Positions 7,677 to 16,092 of a stretch of DNA of 64,000 nucleotides are shown piece after piece. The DNA is taken from positions 372,001 through 436,000 of the forward strand of contig NZ_CP020028.1 of NCBI RefSeq assembly GCF_002240415.1, in the 5' to 3' direction. How positions within the stretch are numbered: the stretch's first letter is position 1; each line of letters opens with the position of its first letter. This DNA comes from Paenibacillus kribbensis. Its GTDB lineage: Bacteria; Bacillota; Bacilli; Paenibacillales; Paenibacillaceae. The notes under the pieces were generated by a model that had not been told where the DNA came from, searched no databases, and saw only the letters and a program-made list of their open reading frames with translations. The translations under genes were made by a program, and so were the position numbers.

Positions 7677-7835
7677 TTAACCGAGCTCCAGATCTGCAAG
7701 CTGCTCAAGTACGGCCTCAATGCGGCGTTTATCTTTTTTGGGCACAACGTGCTGCAAGGAGGCTCGCAGCAGGTATCCAGCGAATACGTATCCTCCAGCT
7801 TCATCGTGCGAAACATGTTCAACGAAGAATAGTTT
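7677..7835 (-). pseudogene. Unidentified gene fragment (about 52 codons, no start)
   Basis: On the minus strand a frame opens after a TGA at 7838-7836 and ends with TAA at 7679-7677. It encodes a protein-like helical, charged segment including LRASLQHVVPKKDKRRIEAV and EQLADLELG. There is no start codon or ribosome site, so it looks like the C-terminal remnant of a lost gene. Family not recognised. The rest of the 7609-8038 gap shows no gene and no convincing promoter for brnQ. Confidence 0.4.
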
Positions 7836-8038
7836 TCAACTGCGGATGCACCCCATCATCCTTTGACACATCTTTATGTAATATATTGAATATTAGAAGA
7901 CGAAAAAATATAATGAGTAGGGTTTATATTTTTCGACTCCTGATTGATTATCTGCAAATTAGCGTGCATTTCAGCAATTACAGGAATGGATTATAACTAG
8001 GCCCTATTACATGTGATTTCATGGTTGGAGGATTTATT

Positions 8039-9373
8039 ATGTCGAAAAACGTTTCTTTGTCTTTTATTATCATTATAGGATCAATGCTATTTGCCTTATT
8101 TTTTGGCGCAGGGAATCTAATCTTTCCATCTATGCTTGGTCAAATGGCCGGAAAGAATGTATGGATAGCCAATGCGGGTTTCCTGGTTACCGGAGTTGGC
8201 TTACCCTTGCTAGCCGTCGCAGCCTTTGCGTTTTCGGGTAAAAGCAATTTGCAATCTTTAGCGAGTCGTGTACATCCCGTATTCGGTAATGTCTTTACAA
8301 CGATTCTTTATCTAGCCATCGGCCCTTTTTTCGCTATGCCTAGAACCGGTAGCGTGTCATTTGAAATCGGAGTAAAACCGTTTTTTTCAAACAATGCAAA
8401 TCCTGTGGCACTTTTTGTATTTACGATCCTTTTTTTTGCGGTTGCATGCTTGTTATCACTTAACCCCACAAAAATTATTGATGTAATCGGCAAGGTTTTA
8501 ACGCCCATTAAATTGACATTCATTGGATTACTTGTAATAGTAGCTCTTATTCACCCGATTGGAAAATTTCAAGAACCTGTTGAGGGTTATACATCACATG
8601 TCTTTTTCAAAGGCTTCCAGGAGGGTTATTTAACATTGGATGCTCTTGCAGCCTTTATTTTTGGCATTATCATTGTGGATGCCATTAAGGAAAGAGGAGT
8701 TACTACTAAAAAAGAGTTGATGATCATTTGTGTCAAGGCAATAACTGTTGCGGTTATACTCTTGGCTTTTATCTATACGTCTCTTTCATATATGGGAGCT
8801 TCCAGCGTTGAAAAATTGGGGGTTTTAGAAAATGGGGCTGAGGTGTTAGCTAAGGCTTCATCCTATTATTTTGGATCTTACGGTTCAATTCTATTAGGCT
8901 TAATGATTACAGTAGCGTGTTTAACGACAAGCGTGGGGCTTATTACTGCCTGCTCTACCTTTTTCCATGGATTGTTTCCGAACATTTCTTATAAAAGAAT
9001 AGCTGTCATGTTATCTGTATTTAGTACCCTTGTAGCCAACATAGGTTTAACACAGCTCATTAAGGTTTCAATACCAGTATTAATGACAATATATCCTATT
9101 ACTATTGCTCTAATATTTTTAACGTTTTTACATCCCGTATTTAAAGGAAAGTCAGAAGTATATCAAGGCAGTTTGATATTAACCTTTATCATTAGTCTGT
9201 TTGATGGCTTGAATGCTGCTGAAATAAAAATCAAAGTAATTAATGACTTTTTCACCCAGTTTCTTCCGTTGTATGATGTAGGTTTAGGGTGGTTAATTCC
9301 ATCTGTTTTAGGAGGAGTAGGAGGCTACATATTTGTTATGTTACGGAAGAAAAAAGTAGCAGAAAGAGTGTAG
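8039..9373 (+). CDS. brnQ: Branched-chain amino acid:cation symporter BrnQ
   Basis: Start chosen at ATG 8039 (GGAGG seven bases upstream) rather than the in-frame ATG at 8021. The 444-residue protein has about 12 hydrophobic segments and the LIVCS-family N-terminus (ALFFGAGNLIFPSMLGQMAG, residues about 18-37) plus the IGPFFAMPRTGSVSFEIGVK motif. It would import Leu, Ile and Val with Na+ or H+ across the cytoplasmic membrane. It stands alone, ends 39 bp before a strong bidirectional terminator, and has no T-box-like leader. AT-rich third positions set it slightly apart from its neighbours. Confidence 0.95.
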   Translation: MSKNVSLSFIIIIGSMLFALFFGAGNLIFPSMLGQMAGKNVWIANAGFLVTGVGLPLLAVAAFAFSGKSNLQSLASRVHPVFGNVFTTILYLAIGPFFAMPRTGSVSFEIGVKPFFSNNANPVALFVFTILFFAVACLLSLNPTKIIDVIGKVLTPIKLTFIGLLVIVALIHPIGKFQEPVEGYTSHVFFKGFQEGYLTLDALAAFIFGIIIVDAIKERGVTTKKELMIICVKAITVAVILLAFIYTSLSYMGASSVEKLGVLENGAEVLAKASSYYFGSYGSILLGLMITVACLTTSVGLITACSTFFHGLFPNISYKRIAVMLSVFSTLVANIGLTQLIKVSIPVLMTIYPITIALIFLTFLHPVFKGKSEVYQGSLILTFIISLFDGLNAAEIKIKVINDFFTQFLPLYDVGLGWLIPSVLGGVGGYIFVMLRKKKVAERV

Positions 9374-9411
9374 AGATTTCTTTTGAACTGCCTTGTATGT
9401 CAAATCCAAAT

Positions 9412-9457
9412 AAAAAAGCTGCATCTACTGAAGAATCGGTAGCCGCAGCTTTTTTTT
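9412..9457. terminator. Bidirectional terminator between brnQ and the 9478 gene
   Basis: An 11-bp stem AAAAAAGCTGC / GCAGCTTTTTT with an inner CTAC/GTAG pairing is flanked by A-rich and T-rich tracts, so it can end transcripts from both convergent genes. Confidence 0.88.
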
Positions 9458-9477
9458 GATTCTTTAGAACATCATCG

Positions 9478-10038
9478 TCAGGCCAGTTCTTCCTGAAGGA
9501 TCTCTGTTTGTAAACCTTTAGCGCTGGTAATCGTAATACTGATCGCATCAAAGCCGTTTCGCTTCGCCTCTTCAAAATCGCATCGTTCGCCGTTGATCAG
9601 CTCCAGCTGTCCATTCTCATCCACATCGTCTGAAAACTCGTCATCCCAATCAACATTATAAAAAGCGGTCACGCTTACCTCGAAGGTATCCTCGCCATCT
9701 TCGTCCAGATAAGGCAACAGGGGAGTACGATGGTTCTGCTGCTGCTCTGTATATGTTTCGCACAACAATGCATCGTAACCATGCCGGGTTCCATCAAAAA
9801 TCACGATCTGTTCGCCTGTCGCTGCATCCTCTGCAATCACGAGCTGCGGTGCAAATTCGGTTACGGTGATCAGCTCGTCCATGAGCTCTCCATAATAAAA
9901 AATGTGAAATTTCGTTTGTCCAGCCTGTGAACGGAGTTTGCCTGTCCATACCTGTTCGGTCCATGCCTCCGGATTTTCGGGTACAACCCATCCTTCCAAA
10001 TAAGCGGGTCCCCATTTAGGATCATGTGTTTCTGCCAT
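9478..10038 (-). CDS. Uncharacterised acidic protein, 186 residues
   Basis: ATG 10038 is preferred over an upstream in-frame ATG (10062) because AAGGAAGG lies about 9 bases upstream of it. The product is soluble, very acidic and rich in aromatic residues (FYNVDWDDEFSDDVDENGQ near residues 130-148). It has no signal peptide or membrane segment. No catalytic motif or family is recognised; its look resembles small all-beta/alpha proteins found in Firmicute accessory loci. It lies convergent to brnQ and 88 bp downstream of another uncharacterised gene on the same strand. Confidence 0.7.
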   Translation of the reverse strand: MAETHDPKWGPAYLEGWVVPENPEAWTEQVWTGKLRSQAGQTKFHIFYYGELMDELITVTEFAPQLVIAEDAATGEQIVIFDGTRHGYDALLCETYTEQQQNHRTPLLPYLDEDGEDTFEVSVTAFYNVDWDDEFSDDVDENGQLELINGERCDFEEAKRNGFDAISITITSAKGLQTEILQEELA

Positions 10039-10126
10039 CAGTAAGCCCTTCCTTCTGCTCATTGAGTAATCTTCGTTAGAAGTCTCTTAATCGATCGAAC
10101 TGCTCCATAAATCTAAGTTTGTGAGA

Positions 10127-10756
10127 TCATGTCATGGCCAGGGTGACGATTTTATTGTCCTCATCCACGTCTACCTTCACATGTACTCCCAGCTTGTCCT
10201 TGAATAGCTTGCTGATATTGATATAGTTATCCTCCACCGTACTACTTGATCTACCGGTGGTGCGAGTCATCCCTGCGGTGATGATGGAACGAACGTATGC
10301 CTTGTCGAGTTTGGCTTCAGGGTTGTAGGTGTAGATCATTTGCTCCTGTTGATTGTAAAAATGGGTTAACACCGTGTAGTCATTTGCGTTCTCATACTGC
10401 TTTTCCTCACGAACATATTCGGGATGATCCATGGTGTAGTGGACTTCTCCATCCAGAAAAGGATTTTCCTTGGAGGGTCTGAGTTCATATTGTCCATAGG
10501 CTAGCTGAAACAGGTACTCTATGCCAGGGTCCTCCACCCGATAGTAGAGCTGGCGATCGTCTCCTTTTTTATCTATAGCGGTAAAGCTGCTGATTAAAGG
10601 CCAGGCGTCGTACTTTTTACCCTTTACCTCAACGGCGAGCTTGTAATGTACAAGCACCTTCTCATCTTGAAATAACCCAAAGCTTCTCATAATGAAATAG
10701 GCAGGCACACATAAAATTCCGATAATAAATATGAATATAAATATTTTTACACGCAT
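10127..10756 (-). CDS. Uncharacterised membrane-anchored protein, 209 residues
   Basis: ATG start with AAAGGAG upstream. One N-terminal hydrophobic segment (VKIFIFIFIIGILCVPAYFI, residues 3-22) precedes an extracytoplasmic domain of about 185 residues without cysteines. The only Cys is in the anchor, and it lacks a lipobox context, so it is a signal-anchor type. No family recognised. It follows decayed coding sequence (10786-11022) on the same strand. Confidence 0.72.
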   Translation of the reverse strand: MRVKIFIFIFIIGILCVPAYFIMRSFGLFQDEKVLVHYKLAVEVKGKKYDAWPLISSFTAIDKKGDDRQLYYRVEDPGIEYLFQLAYGQYELRPSKENPFLDGEVHYTMDHPEYVREEKQYENANDYTVLTHFYNQQEQMIYTYNPEAKLDKAYVRSIITAGMTRTTGRSSSTVEDNYINISKLFKDKLGVHVKVDVDEDNKIVTLAMT

Positions 10757-10785
10757 AAGTAGGGTGATTCTCCTTTGATGGTCGA

Positions 10786-11022
10786 TTATGTGGACAGCTC
10801 CCGTTTGGCCGATACGCCGAATTCCTCATGTTGCAGCAATTGCTCCAGGGCATGTCGTGCAAAAGGCTGATCTTTATGCGCGCACAGCAGTGCAAAGGCC
10901 GCTTCTTGATTAATATGTATACATCACTACGAAATTAGCTCCAAAAGCTAGCACCAGATCTGCTTCCGAACAAGCTCGTAGTCTTCATCAGGCGTGAGCA
11001 GCAGTTCGCGGGCCCCCTGTCT
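10786..11022 (-). pseudogene. Decayed gene with at least three in-frame stops
   Basis: One minus-strand frame reads through the whole stretch with a protein-like composition: RELLLTPDEDYELVRKQIWC, then TAG, LLELIS, TAG-TGA, and a long helical segment including EAAFALLCAHKDQPFARHAL and EQLLQHEEFGVSAKRELST, ending at TAA 10788-10786. The same frame persists across the stops, which is expected of a recently inactivated gene rather than chance. The segments look like alpha-helical repeats. The 5' end is overlapped by the stop of the 11021 gene. Original function not recognised. Confidence 0.5.
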
Positions 11023-11665
11023 ATTCATTGAGTTCCGCAATCTCCGCACGGATGCCTCTGCACAGAAAGCTGCCTGATAGTCCTGATAATGCATCAATAT
11101 CGACGACCATATCTGCTTCTTCATAACGGAAATCAAGCTGCAAAATGATATTTTCTGCTTCTACCGGAGTTAATACATGCTCTTTGGTTTCCAGAAATGT
11201 AAAAGTTACTGCGTAACGGGGAACGTCCTTGGCAGGAGTCTCCGGGGTGACAGGTGCCTCAGACGAAGGCTCCAGATCCGGAGATTTGGGGACCAGCACG
11301 GTAGCGGGGGATAGCTCAATCGTTAGTGTAATCTGGTCTTTCGTCATATTGGCAGCCGTAATTCGGTCATAATGAAAGGGAGGAAAGTAGCCCAGTTTTT
11401 CTACAATGCTATCCGCTCCCTGAATAGAAACCGTTGGAGAGAAGGCCAGCTCCAGCCCGATGGAGCCTGTCAGTTGGTTTTCATATTGTGGATTGATACG
11501 TACAAGGGCCTGTTCCGGCTCCACCTTCAATATCGTGCCAATAAAATACTGTTTGCCATGAATCAGAACAATATCATGGGGAACGAACGGCAACGCTCCT
11601 CCGGCTTGATACTGAATAAGATAATCGTTATTTGTTTTTTTAACGCTTTGAACTTGAATACGCAT
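11021..11665 (-). CDS. Uncharacterised protein, 214 residues
   Basis: Start set at ATG 11665, nine bases after AGGAGG; a TTG three codons upstream is too close to the ribosome site. The first 110 residues are beta-rich (VPHDIVLIHGKQYFIGTILK), and a Pro/Glu/Ser-rich linker (about 125-145) precedes a second small domain. No signal peptide, membrane segment or catalytic motif. Family not recognised. Transcribed away from the helicase gene; the 390-bp divergent gap holds a good plus-strand promoter but no clear minus-strand one. Confidence 0.7.
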   Translation of the reverse strand: MRIQVQSVKKTNNDYLIQYQAGGALPFVPHDIVLIHGKQYFIGTILKVEPEQALVRINPQYENQLTGSIGLELAFSPTVSIQGADSIVEKLGYFPPFHYDRITAANMTKDQITLTIELSPATVLVPKSPDLEPSSEAPVTPETPAKDVPRYAVTFTFLETKEHVLTPVEAENIILQLDFRYEEADMVVDIDALSGLSGSFLCRGIRAEIAELNE

Positions 11666-11809
11666 ATGCTGCAACCTCCTGAGGGTGTATTGGTGTAACC
11701 ACGGACATCCATCCTTTATTCATGAATTGCCCGTTCTCTTACCATAATATATGACATGAAGATTGAATTCATCTTTTGCATTGACTTTGGGATGGTTCGT
11801 TAAAATCGT

Positions 11810-11838
11810 TTGGAAACCTGTTCAACTTCGCGTATACT
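11810..11838 (+). promoter_or_regulatory. Promoter of the DEAD-box helicase gene
   Basis: TTGGAA-N17-TATACT predicts a start near 11845 and a leader of about 210 nt before the TTG start at 12059. Long leaders are common on cold-shock helicase mRNAs. The leader contains no recognisable riboswitch. The rest of 11666-11809 shows nothing coding. Confidence 0.65.
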
Positions 11839-12058
11839 AGGAAAGTCATAAATGGAACGGCCTGAGCCGCCTTGCGGCCGTATGTTGGTTACAGGAACAG
11901 ATTCAACGATAACGGATAAGCTCCCTTCCTGAAAAGGGGAGAATGAGCTCCGATACAAAAATGGGAATTCTGAACTATGGAACGATCGATGTCATATGGC
12001 ACATGAAACCTATTTTACGTGACACATATTGAATACAGATAAGGGAAGTGAATACCAC

Positions 12059-13633
12059 TTGAAGAATTTTGCAGCATTAGGCGTAGAGCAGCATTGGGTA
12101 GACGTCTTGAAAGAGCAGGGAATTACAGCGCCCACCCCGGTACAGCAGGAATCGATTCCGCTGTTGATGCAAGATCAGGATGTTATTGCCGAGGCACATA
12201 CAGGAACAGGTAAAACGCTTGCGTTTTTACTGCCGATTTTACAGAAAATGAATTTGGAAAAGCGTTATCCGCAGGCACTTGTAATTGCGCCTACGCGTGA
12301 ACTGGCACTCCAGATTACGGAGGAAGCGAAACGATTGGCGGCGATTGAGCCGAATTTATCATTACTGGCTGTTTACGGAGGACAGGATGTAGAGCGTCAG
12401 CTCCGTAAGCTGAAAGGCGGCGCACAACTGATTATTGGTACACCCGGACGACTGCTGGATCATCTGAGACGTGGCACACTGGATTTGGGCGGCGTCAAAA
12501 TGCTGGTGCTGGATGAAGCTGACCAAATGCTGCACATGGGCTTTTTGAACGATGTAGAGACGATTCTTCAGGAGGTCCCTTATCGGAGACAAACGATGCT
12601 CTTCTCCGCAACGATGCCAGCCGGCATCCGCAAGCTGGCTCGTGTCTATATGAATGAACCGATAGATGTCAAAGTGAAATCTGCTTCTTCCGTTCCGGTA
12701 AGCCAAATCCGTCAGGTAGTTGTGCAAACAACAGACCGAGGCAAGCAACGGGCATTGGTGGATATGCTGAATACGGACCGCCCGTATTTGGCGGTTATTT
12801 TTTGCCGTACGAAGCGCCGTGCCGCCAAGCTGAACGAGGAGCTGCAGGAGATGGGCTTCGCAAGCGGTGAGCTTCACGGAGATTTATCCCAGAACAAGCG
12901 TGAGCAGGTGATGAAGGCGTTCCGTGAAGCGAAGCTTCAATTGCTCGTAGCGACCGATGTTGCTGCACGCGGCCTGGATGTAGAAGGCGTCACACATGTC
13001 TTCAACTATGATATGCCGCAGGATGCCGAAAGCTATATCCACCGCATCGGGCGTACCGGCCGTGCCGGAGGCAAAGGTGTGGCGGTGACGCTCGCCACGC
13101 CGAGGGATGTTCCAGAGCTTCGGAACATCCAGAAGGTGGCTGGTGTCACATTCACCAGCAGTGAAGGCGGGGGGCAGCGTAGACCTGCTCCCGATACATC
13201 TGAGCGGCAGGGTGGAGAACGCCGCTCGGGCAGAAACGACCGCCGTTCCTTCGGCGGCGGTGATTCCGGCGGCGGGCGCCGGGGCAGCGGCCGTGAACAG
13301 GCGGGCCGCCGTGACGGTGCAGGCGGCGAGCGCCGCTCCAGCCGCAGTAGCAGCGAACGCGGCGGATACGACCGCAGCAGCGGCAGTTCGGCACGCGGAG
13401 GCCGGGGTCGCTCGGCAGGGCAAAGCAGCGACCGTGGCGGATACGACCGCAGCAGCGGCGGTTCCGCACGCGGAGGCCGGGGTCGCTCGGCAGGGCAAGG
13501 CAGCGAACGCGGCGGATACGACCGCAGCAGCGGCGGTTCCGCACGCGGAGGGCAAGGAGGCCGTGGTGGACAAGCCAAAGGCGGTCCGCGTGGTGGTCAA
13601 GGACAGGGAGGCCGTCGTGGACGGTCCAGATAG
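12059..13633 (+). CDS. cshA: DEAD-box ATP-dependent RNA helicase with RGG-type tail (CshA-like)
   Basis: Start is TTG 12059 (AGGGAAGTG upstream; the protein then begins MKNFAALGV, as in CshA). Motifs in order: Q motif, AHTGTGKT (about 45-52), PTRELA, TPGR, DEAD (about 150), SAT (182-184), ARGLD and HRIGRTGRAG (about 328). Residues from about 365 to the end (524) form a low-complexity Arg/Gly/Ser tail with three 25-residue repeats. The core unwinds or remodels RNA; in Bacillus CshA works with the degradosome and in cold adaptation. The tail should bind RNA and could drive condensation. Transcribed alone, with a leader of about 210 nt and a strong hairpin downstream. Confidence 0.93.
   Translation: MKNFAALGVEQHWVDVLKEQGITAPTPVQQESIPLLMQDQDVIAEAHTGTGKTLAFLLPILQKMNLEKRYPQALVIAPTRELALQITEEAKRLAAIEPNLSLLAVYGGQDVERQLRKLKGGAQLIIGTPGRLLDHLRRGTLDLGGVKMLVLDEADQMLHMGFLNDVETILQEVPYRRQTMLFSATMPAGIRKLARVYMNEPIDVKVKSASSVPVSQIRQVVVQTTDRGKQRALVDMLNTDRPYLAVIFCRTKRRAAKLNEELQEMGFASGELHGDLSQNKREQVMKAFREAKLQLLVATDVAARGLDVEGVTHVFNYDMPQDAESYIHRIGRTGRAGGKGVAVTLATPRDVPELRNIQKVAGVTFTSSEGGGQRRPAPDTSERQGGERRSGRNDRRSFGGGDSGGGRRGSGREQAGRRDGAGGERRSSRSSSERGGYDRSSGSSARGGRGRSAGQSSDRGGYDRSSGGSARGGRGRSAGQGSERGGYDRSSGGSARGGQGGRGGQAKGGPRGGQGQGGRRGRSR
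13361..13555 (+). repeat. 75-bp tandem repeats encoding the helicase RGG tail
   Basis: Units begin at 13361, 13436 and 13511, exactly 75 bp apart; the third is partial. Each encodes GGYDRSSGGSARGGRGRSAG plus five residues. The units are nearly identical and much more GC-rich than the helicase core. Confidence 0.9.
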
Positions 13634-13678
13634 ATAATACAGGAGCGTTCTCATAGAATGCTCAGCTATGGTTATCAT

Positions 13679-13713
13679 AATAGCCCCGGAGAGGCTCATC
13701 TTCCGGGGCTATT
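13679..13713. terminator. Strong hairpin after the helicase gene
   Basis: A 12-bp perfect stem (AATAGCCCCGGA / TCCGGGGCTATT) around an 11-nt loop, 45 bp after the stop. The following T-run is poor (TTGTAATCTT), so termination efficiency is uncertain. Confidence 0.7.
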
Positions 13714-13840
13714 GTAATCTTCATTCATGCCATCTGAAGCGGCTGTATCATAGGATGGAATAAGCAGCAGAGCTGCTTTGAAATAACAGAAGCGCGTGCA
13801 ATGAAGTACCTTGTTAAAGAAAATGATGGAGGGGTTATAC

Positions 13841-14788
13841 ATGATGCAGGAACAGGATATGGGCAAGCGCGCCATGTTCTCGGCATGGATCAGCCTGATT
13901 AGCAACATCCTATTAACCGGCATTAAAATCATTGCAGGACTCATGTTCAACAGTAAGGTGCTGGTGGCTGACGGTGTGCATAACGCCGGGGATGTGATTG
14001 CCTCTGCAACGGCGTTGGGAGCGATGCGCATATCCAGTCAGCCACCGGATGAGGATCATCCTTACGGTCACGGCAAGGCAGAAGTGATCGGTGCGAGTGT
14101 GGTGGCAGTCATCTTGTTCGGGGCCGGCATATTCATCGGCTATCATTCCATTGCGGCGCTGTTCGAGCCGATGCCGCAGGAGCATATATTAGCATTGGCG
14201 GCGGCAGTCATCTCCCTGCTCTGGAAGCAGTGGCTGTATATTTACACGATTCGTATCGGGAGAGCGGCGAATAGTCAGGGTCTCATTGCGACGGCAAAGG
14301 ATCATTTGGCTGATGTGTATGCCTCAGGGGCTGCTGTGCTGGGGATCGGCCTCGGTTTGATTGGTGAGCACTGGAGTATTCCGATTTTATCCTACGGTGA
14401 TCCGATTGCGGGCTTTGTCGTGGCATTGCTGGTCCTGAAATTGGCGTGGGAAATGGGCCGTGAGTCCATAGACGTACTTATGGAGAAGGCCATTGCACCT
14501 GAGGAAATCGAAAGCTACGCCGCGGCCGCACTTGGTGTAGCCGAGGTTCAACGTATCGACCGTATCCGTGCCCGTGAACACGGCCATTACATTATTGTGG
14601 ATATCCGCGCTTCAGTGGATGCTACTTTGACGATTCAGCAGGGACACGATATTATCCGGCTGATCAAGCGGGCTGTCATGAAGCAGGAACCGAGAGTGTA
14701 TGAGGTGCTCGTCCATTTGAATCCATGGTATCCGGACGACCTCAAAGCTGAGAACTTGACGCAGAAAGACCCTGGAAATAAGTCTTAA
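13841..14788 (+). CDS. Cation diffusion facilitator (CDF) metal efflux protein
   Basis: ATG 13841 with GGAGGGG six bases upstream is preferred over starts further up. The 315-residue protein has about six membrane segments, the metal-site residues in VADGVHNAGD (membrane segment II) and the following DHPYGHGKAE. A cytoplasmic C-terminal domain of CDF type starts near residue 215 (IRAREHGHYIIVDIRASVDA). Family members exchange Zn2+, Mn2+, Fe2+ or Co2+ for H+. The N-terminal DxxHN-x-x-D arrangement is of the Mn/Fe/Zn type, but specificity cannot be fixed from sequence alone. Confidence 0.93.
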   Translation: MMQEQDMGKRAMFSAWISLISNILLTGIKIIAGLMFNSKVLVADGVHNAGDVIASATALGAMRISSQPPDEDHPYGHGKAEVIGASVVAVILFGAGIFIGYHSIAALFEPMPQEHILALAAAVISLLWKQWLYIYTIRIGRAANSQGLIATAKDHLADVYASGAAVLGIGLGLIGEHWSIPILSYGDPIAGFVVALLVLKLAWEMGRESIDVLMEKAIAPEEIESYAAAALGVAEVQRIDRIRAREHGHYIIVDIRASVDATLTIQQGHDIIRLIKRAVMKQEPRVYEVLVHLNPWYPDDLKAENLTQKDPGNKS

Positions 14789-14849
14789 CAGACACACGAG
14801 CAACGACCACTTGACAGACCTCTCGGTAGGCTTGCACAGATAGGCTTAA

Positions 14850-14879
14850 TTGACAGCCAACTTGCAGGAAGGGTATGCT
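14850..14879 (+). promoter_or_regulatory. Promoter of the LCP-family gene
   Basis: TTGACA-N18-TATGCT lies 47 bp before the start codon of the LytR-CpsA-Psr gene. Confidence 0.55.
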
Positions 14880-14925
14880 TTTAAAAGCCGAACAATGATG
14901 AATAAAAGCGAGGTTACCCGAAAAT

Positions 14926-15939
14926 ATGCGAAAATTTTTAAAATGGTTAGGCCTTTCTGTGGCTGCGGTAGTTCTTATAGTGGGTGGATATTATGCTTAC
15001 TCTATATATCATTTTACGAATCAAATTTCGGTCGCTTCCGGACAGGATTCAAAATTCAATCCGCAAACAGAAAGCCAAGCCAATGTACAACCTGTAGATG
15101 TGTCGCTCCCACCGGAGTGGGATGGAACAGAGAGAGTAAATATATTGCTGCTGGGTGGCGATTCACGTGGGGAGGATTCAGGGCGCTCTGACTCCGTGAT
15201 GGTCGCTTCTGTTGATCCAGTCACGAAGAAGGCTACGCTGATGTCGATTTTGCGTGATACGTACGTCGATATTCCCGGACATGGGAAAAGCCGATTGAAT
15301 GCTGCCTTTTCCTACGGTGGTCCGGATCTGACCAGACAGACCGTAAGCAACCTGCTGGGCATACCGATTCAATACTACGTGTACACTGATTTTAATGGCT
15401 TTATTGCGCTGGTTGATGCTGTGGGCGGTATTGATTTAGATGTTGAAAAAGACATGCATTATACGTCCAAAGCGGATAAACACCAGTTCGATATTGATCT
15501 GAAAAAGGGAATGCAGCACATGGACGGCAAAACAGCCCTGCAATATGTTCGCTTCCGTCATGATGCAACCTCCGACTTTACGCGGACCGAACGGCAGCGT
15601 AAATTCATAACCGAGCTGGGCGGCAAAATCCAGTCGACCTCGTCATTGATTAAGCTACCGAGTATTTTAAATAGCATTTCTCCTTATATTGAAACGAATC
15701 TGAGTACTACGGAAATGCTGCAACTGGCCTCATTAGGTTTTAATATCGACGCAAAAACGATAGCCAAACAGCAAATCCCACCCAATGAGCTGGTGCGTGG
15801 GGAAACAATCAAGGGGGCGCAGGTACTAGGGGTGGACGAAAGCAAGCTCAAGCGATTCATACAAAATCTTTTTGAACAGGAAAACAAGCTTGCGGCCATG
15901 CCAACAGATTCTGTCACCACGACAAATGATACTCCATAA
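14926..15939 (+). CDS. LytR-CpsA-Psr (LCP) family cell wall glycopolymer ligase
   Basis: A 337-residue type II membrane protein: N-terminal anchor (about 7-28) and an LCP domain from about residue 70. Conserved motifs are LLGGDSRGEDSGRSDSVMV, ILRDTYVDIPGHG and the arginine-rich FRHDATSDFTRTERQRKF, which contact the polyprenyl pyrophosphate and Mg2+ in the family. LCP enzymes transfer wall teichoic acid or other anionic glycopolymers from undecaprenyl carriers to peptidoglycan outside the membrane. The ribosome site is weak (GAGG 12 bases upstream). Followed by a terminator; single-gene transcript. Confidence 0.92.
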   Translation: MRKFLKWLGLSVAAVVLIVGGYYAYSIYHFTNQISVASGQDSKFNPQTESQANVQPVDVSLPPEWDGTERVNILLLGGDSRGEDSGRSDSVMVASVDPVTKKATLMSILRDTYVDIPGHGKSRLNAAFSYGGPDLTRQTVSNLLGIPIQYYVYTDFNGFIALVDAVGGIDLDVEKDMHYTSKADKHQFDIDLKKGMQHMDGKTALQYVRFRHDATSDFTRTERQRKFITELGGKIQSTSSLIKLPSILNSISPYIETNLSTTEMLQLASLGFNIDAKTIAKQQIPPNELVRGETIKGAQVLGVDESKLKRFIQNLFEQENKLAAMPTDSVTTTNDTP

Positions 15940-15945
15940 CCATCC

Positions 15946-15991
15946 AAAGCAAACGAGGTTCGTACGCTTTCGTACAGCTTTGTTTGCTTTT
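15946..15991 (+). terminator. Terminator after the LCP gene
   Basis: A 9-bp stem AAAGCAAAC / GTTTGCTTT encloses a second hairpin GTACG-CTTT-CGTAC, followed by T-rich sequence. Confidence 0.75.
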
Positions 15992-16092
15992 GTGTTTATA
16001 GAGGGTATAAACTTGTATATTTTGTTGCAAAGATATATCTTAACTATTAAGAAAATAGAACACTTATTTGCCTAAGAGAAGGAGAATGTCAT

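Noticed and set aside
7836..8038. Regulatory leader for brnQ
   Set aside because: No convincing -35/-10 pair, T-box or CodY-like box was found by eye.
12884..13699. 271-codon minus-strand frame opposite the helicase tail
   Set aside because: Ala/Thr-rich artefact of the GC-rich RGG repeats; no ribosome site.
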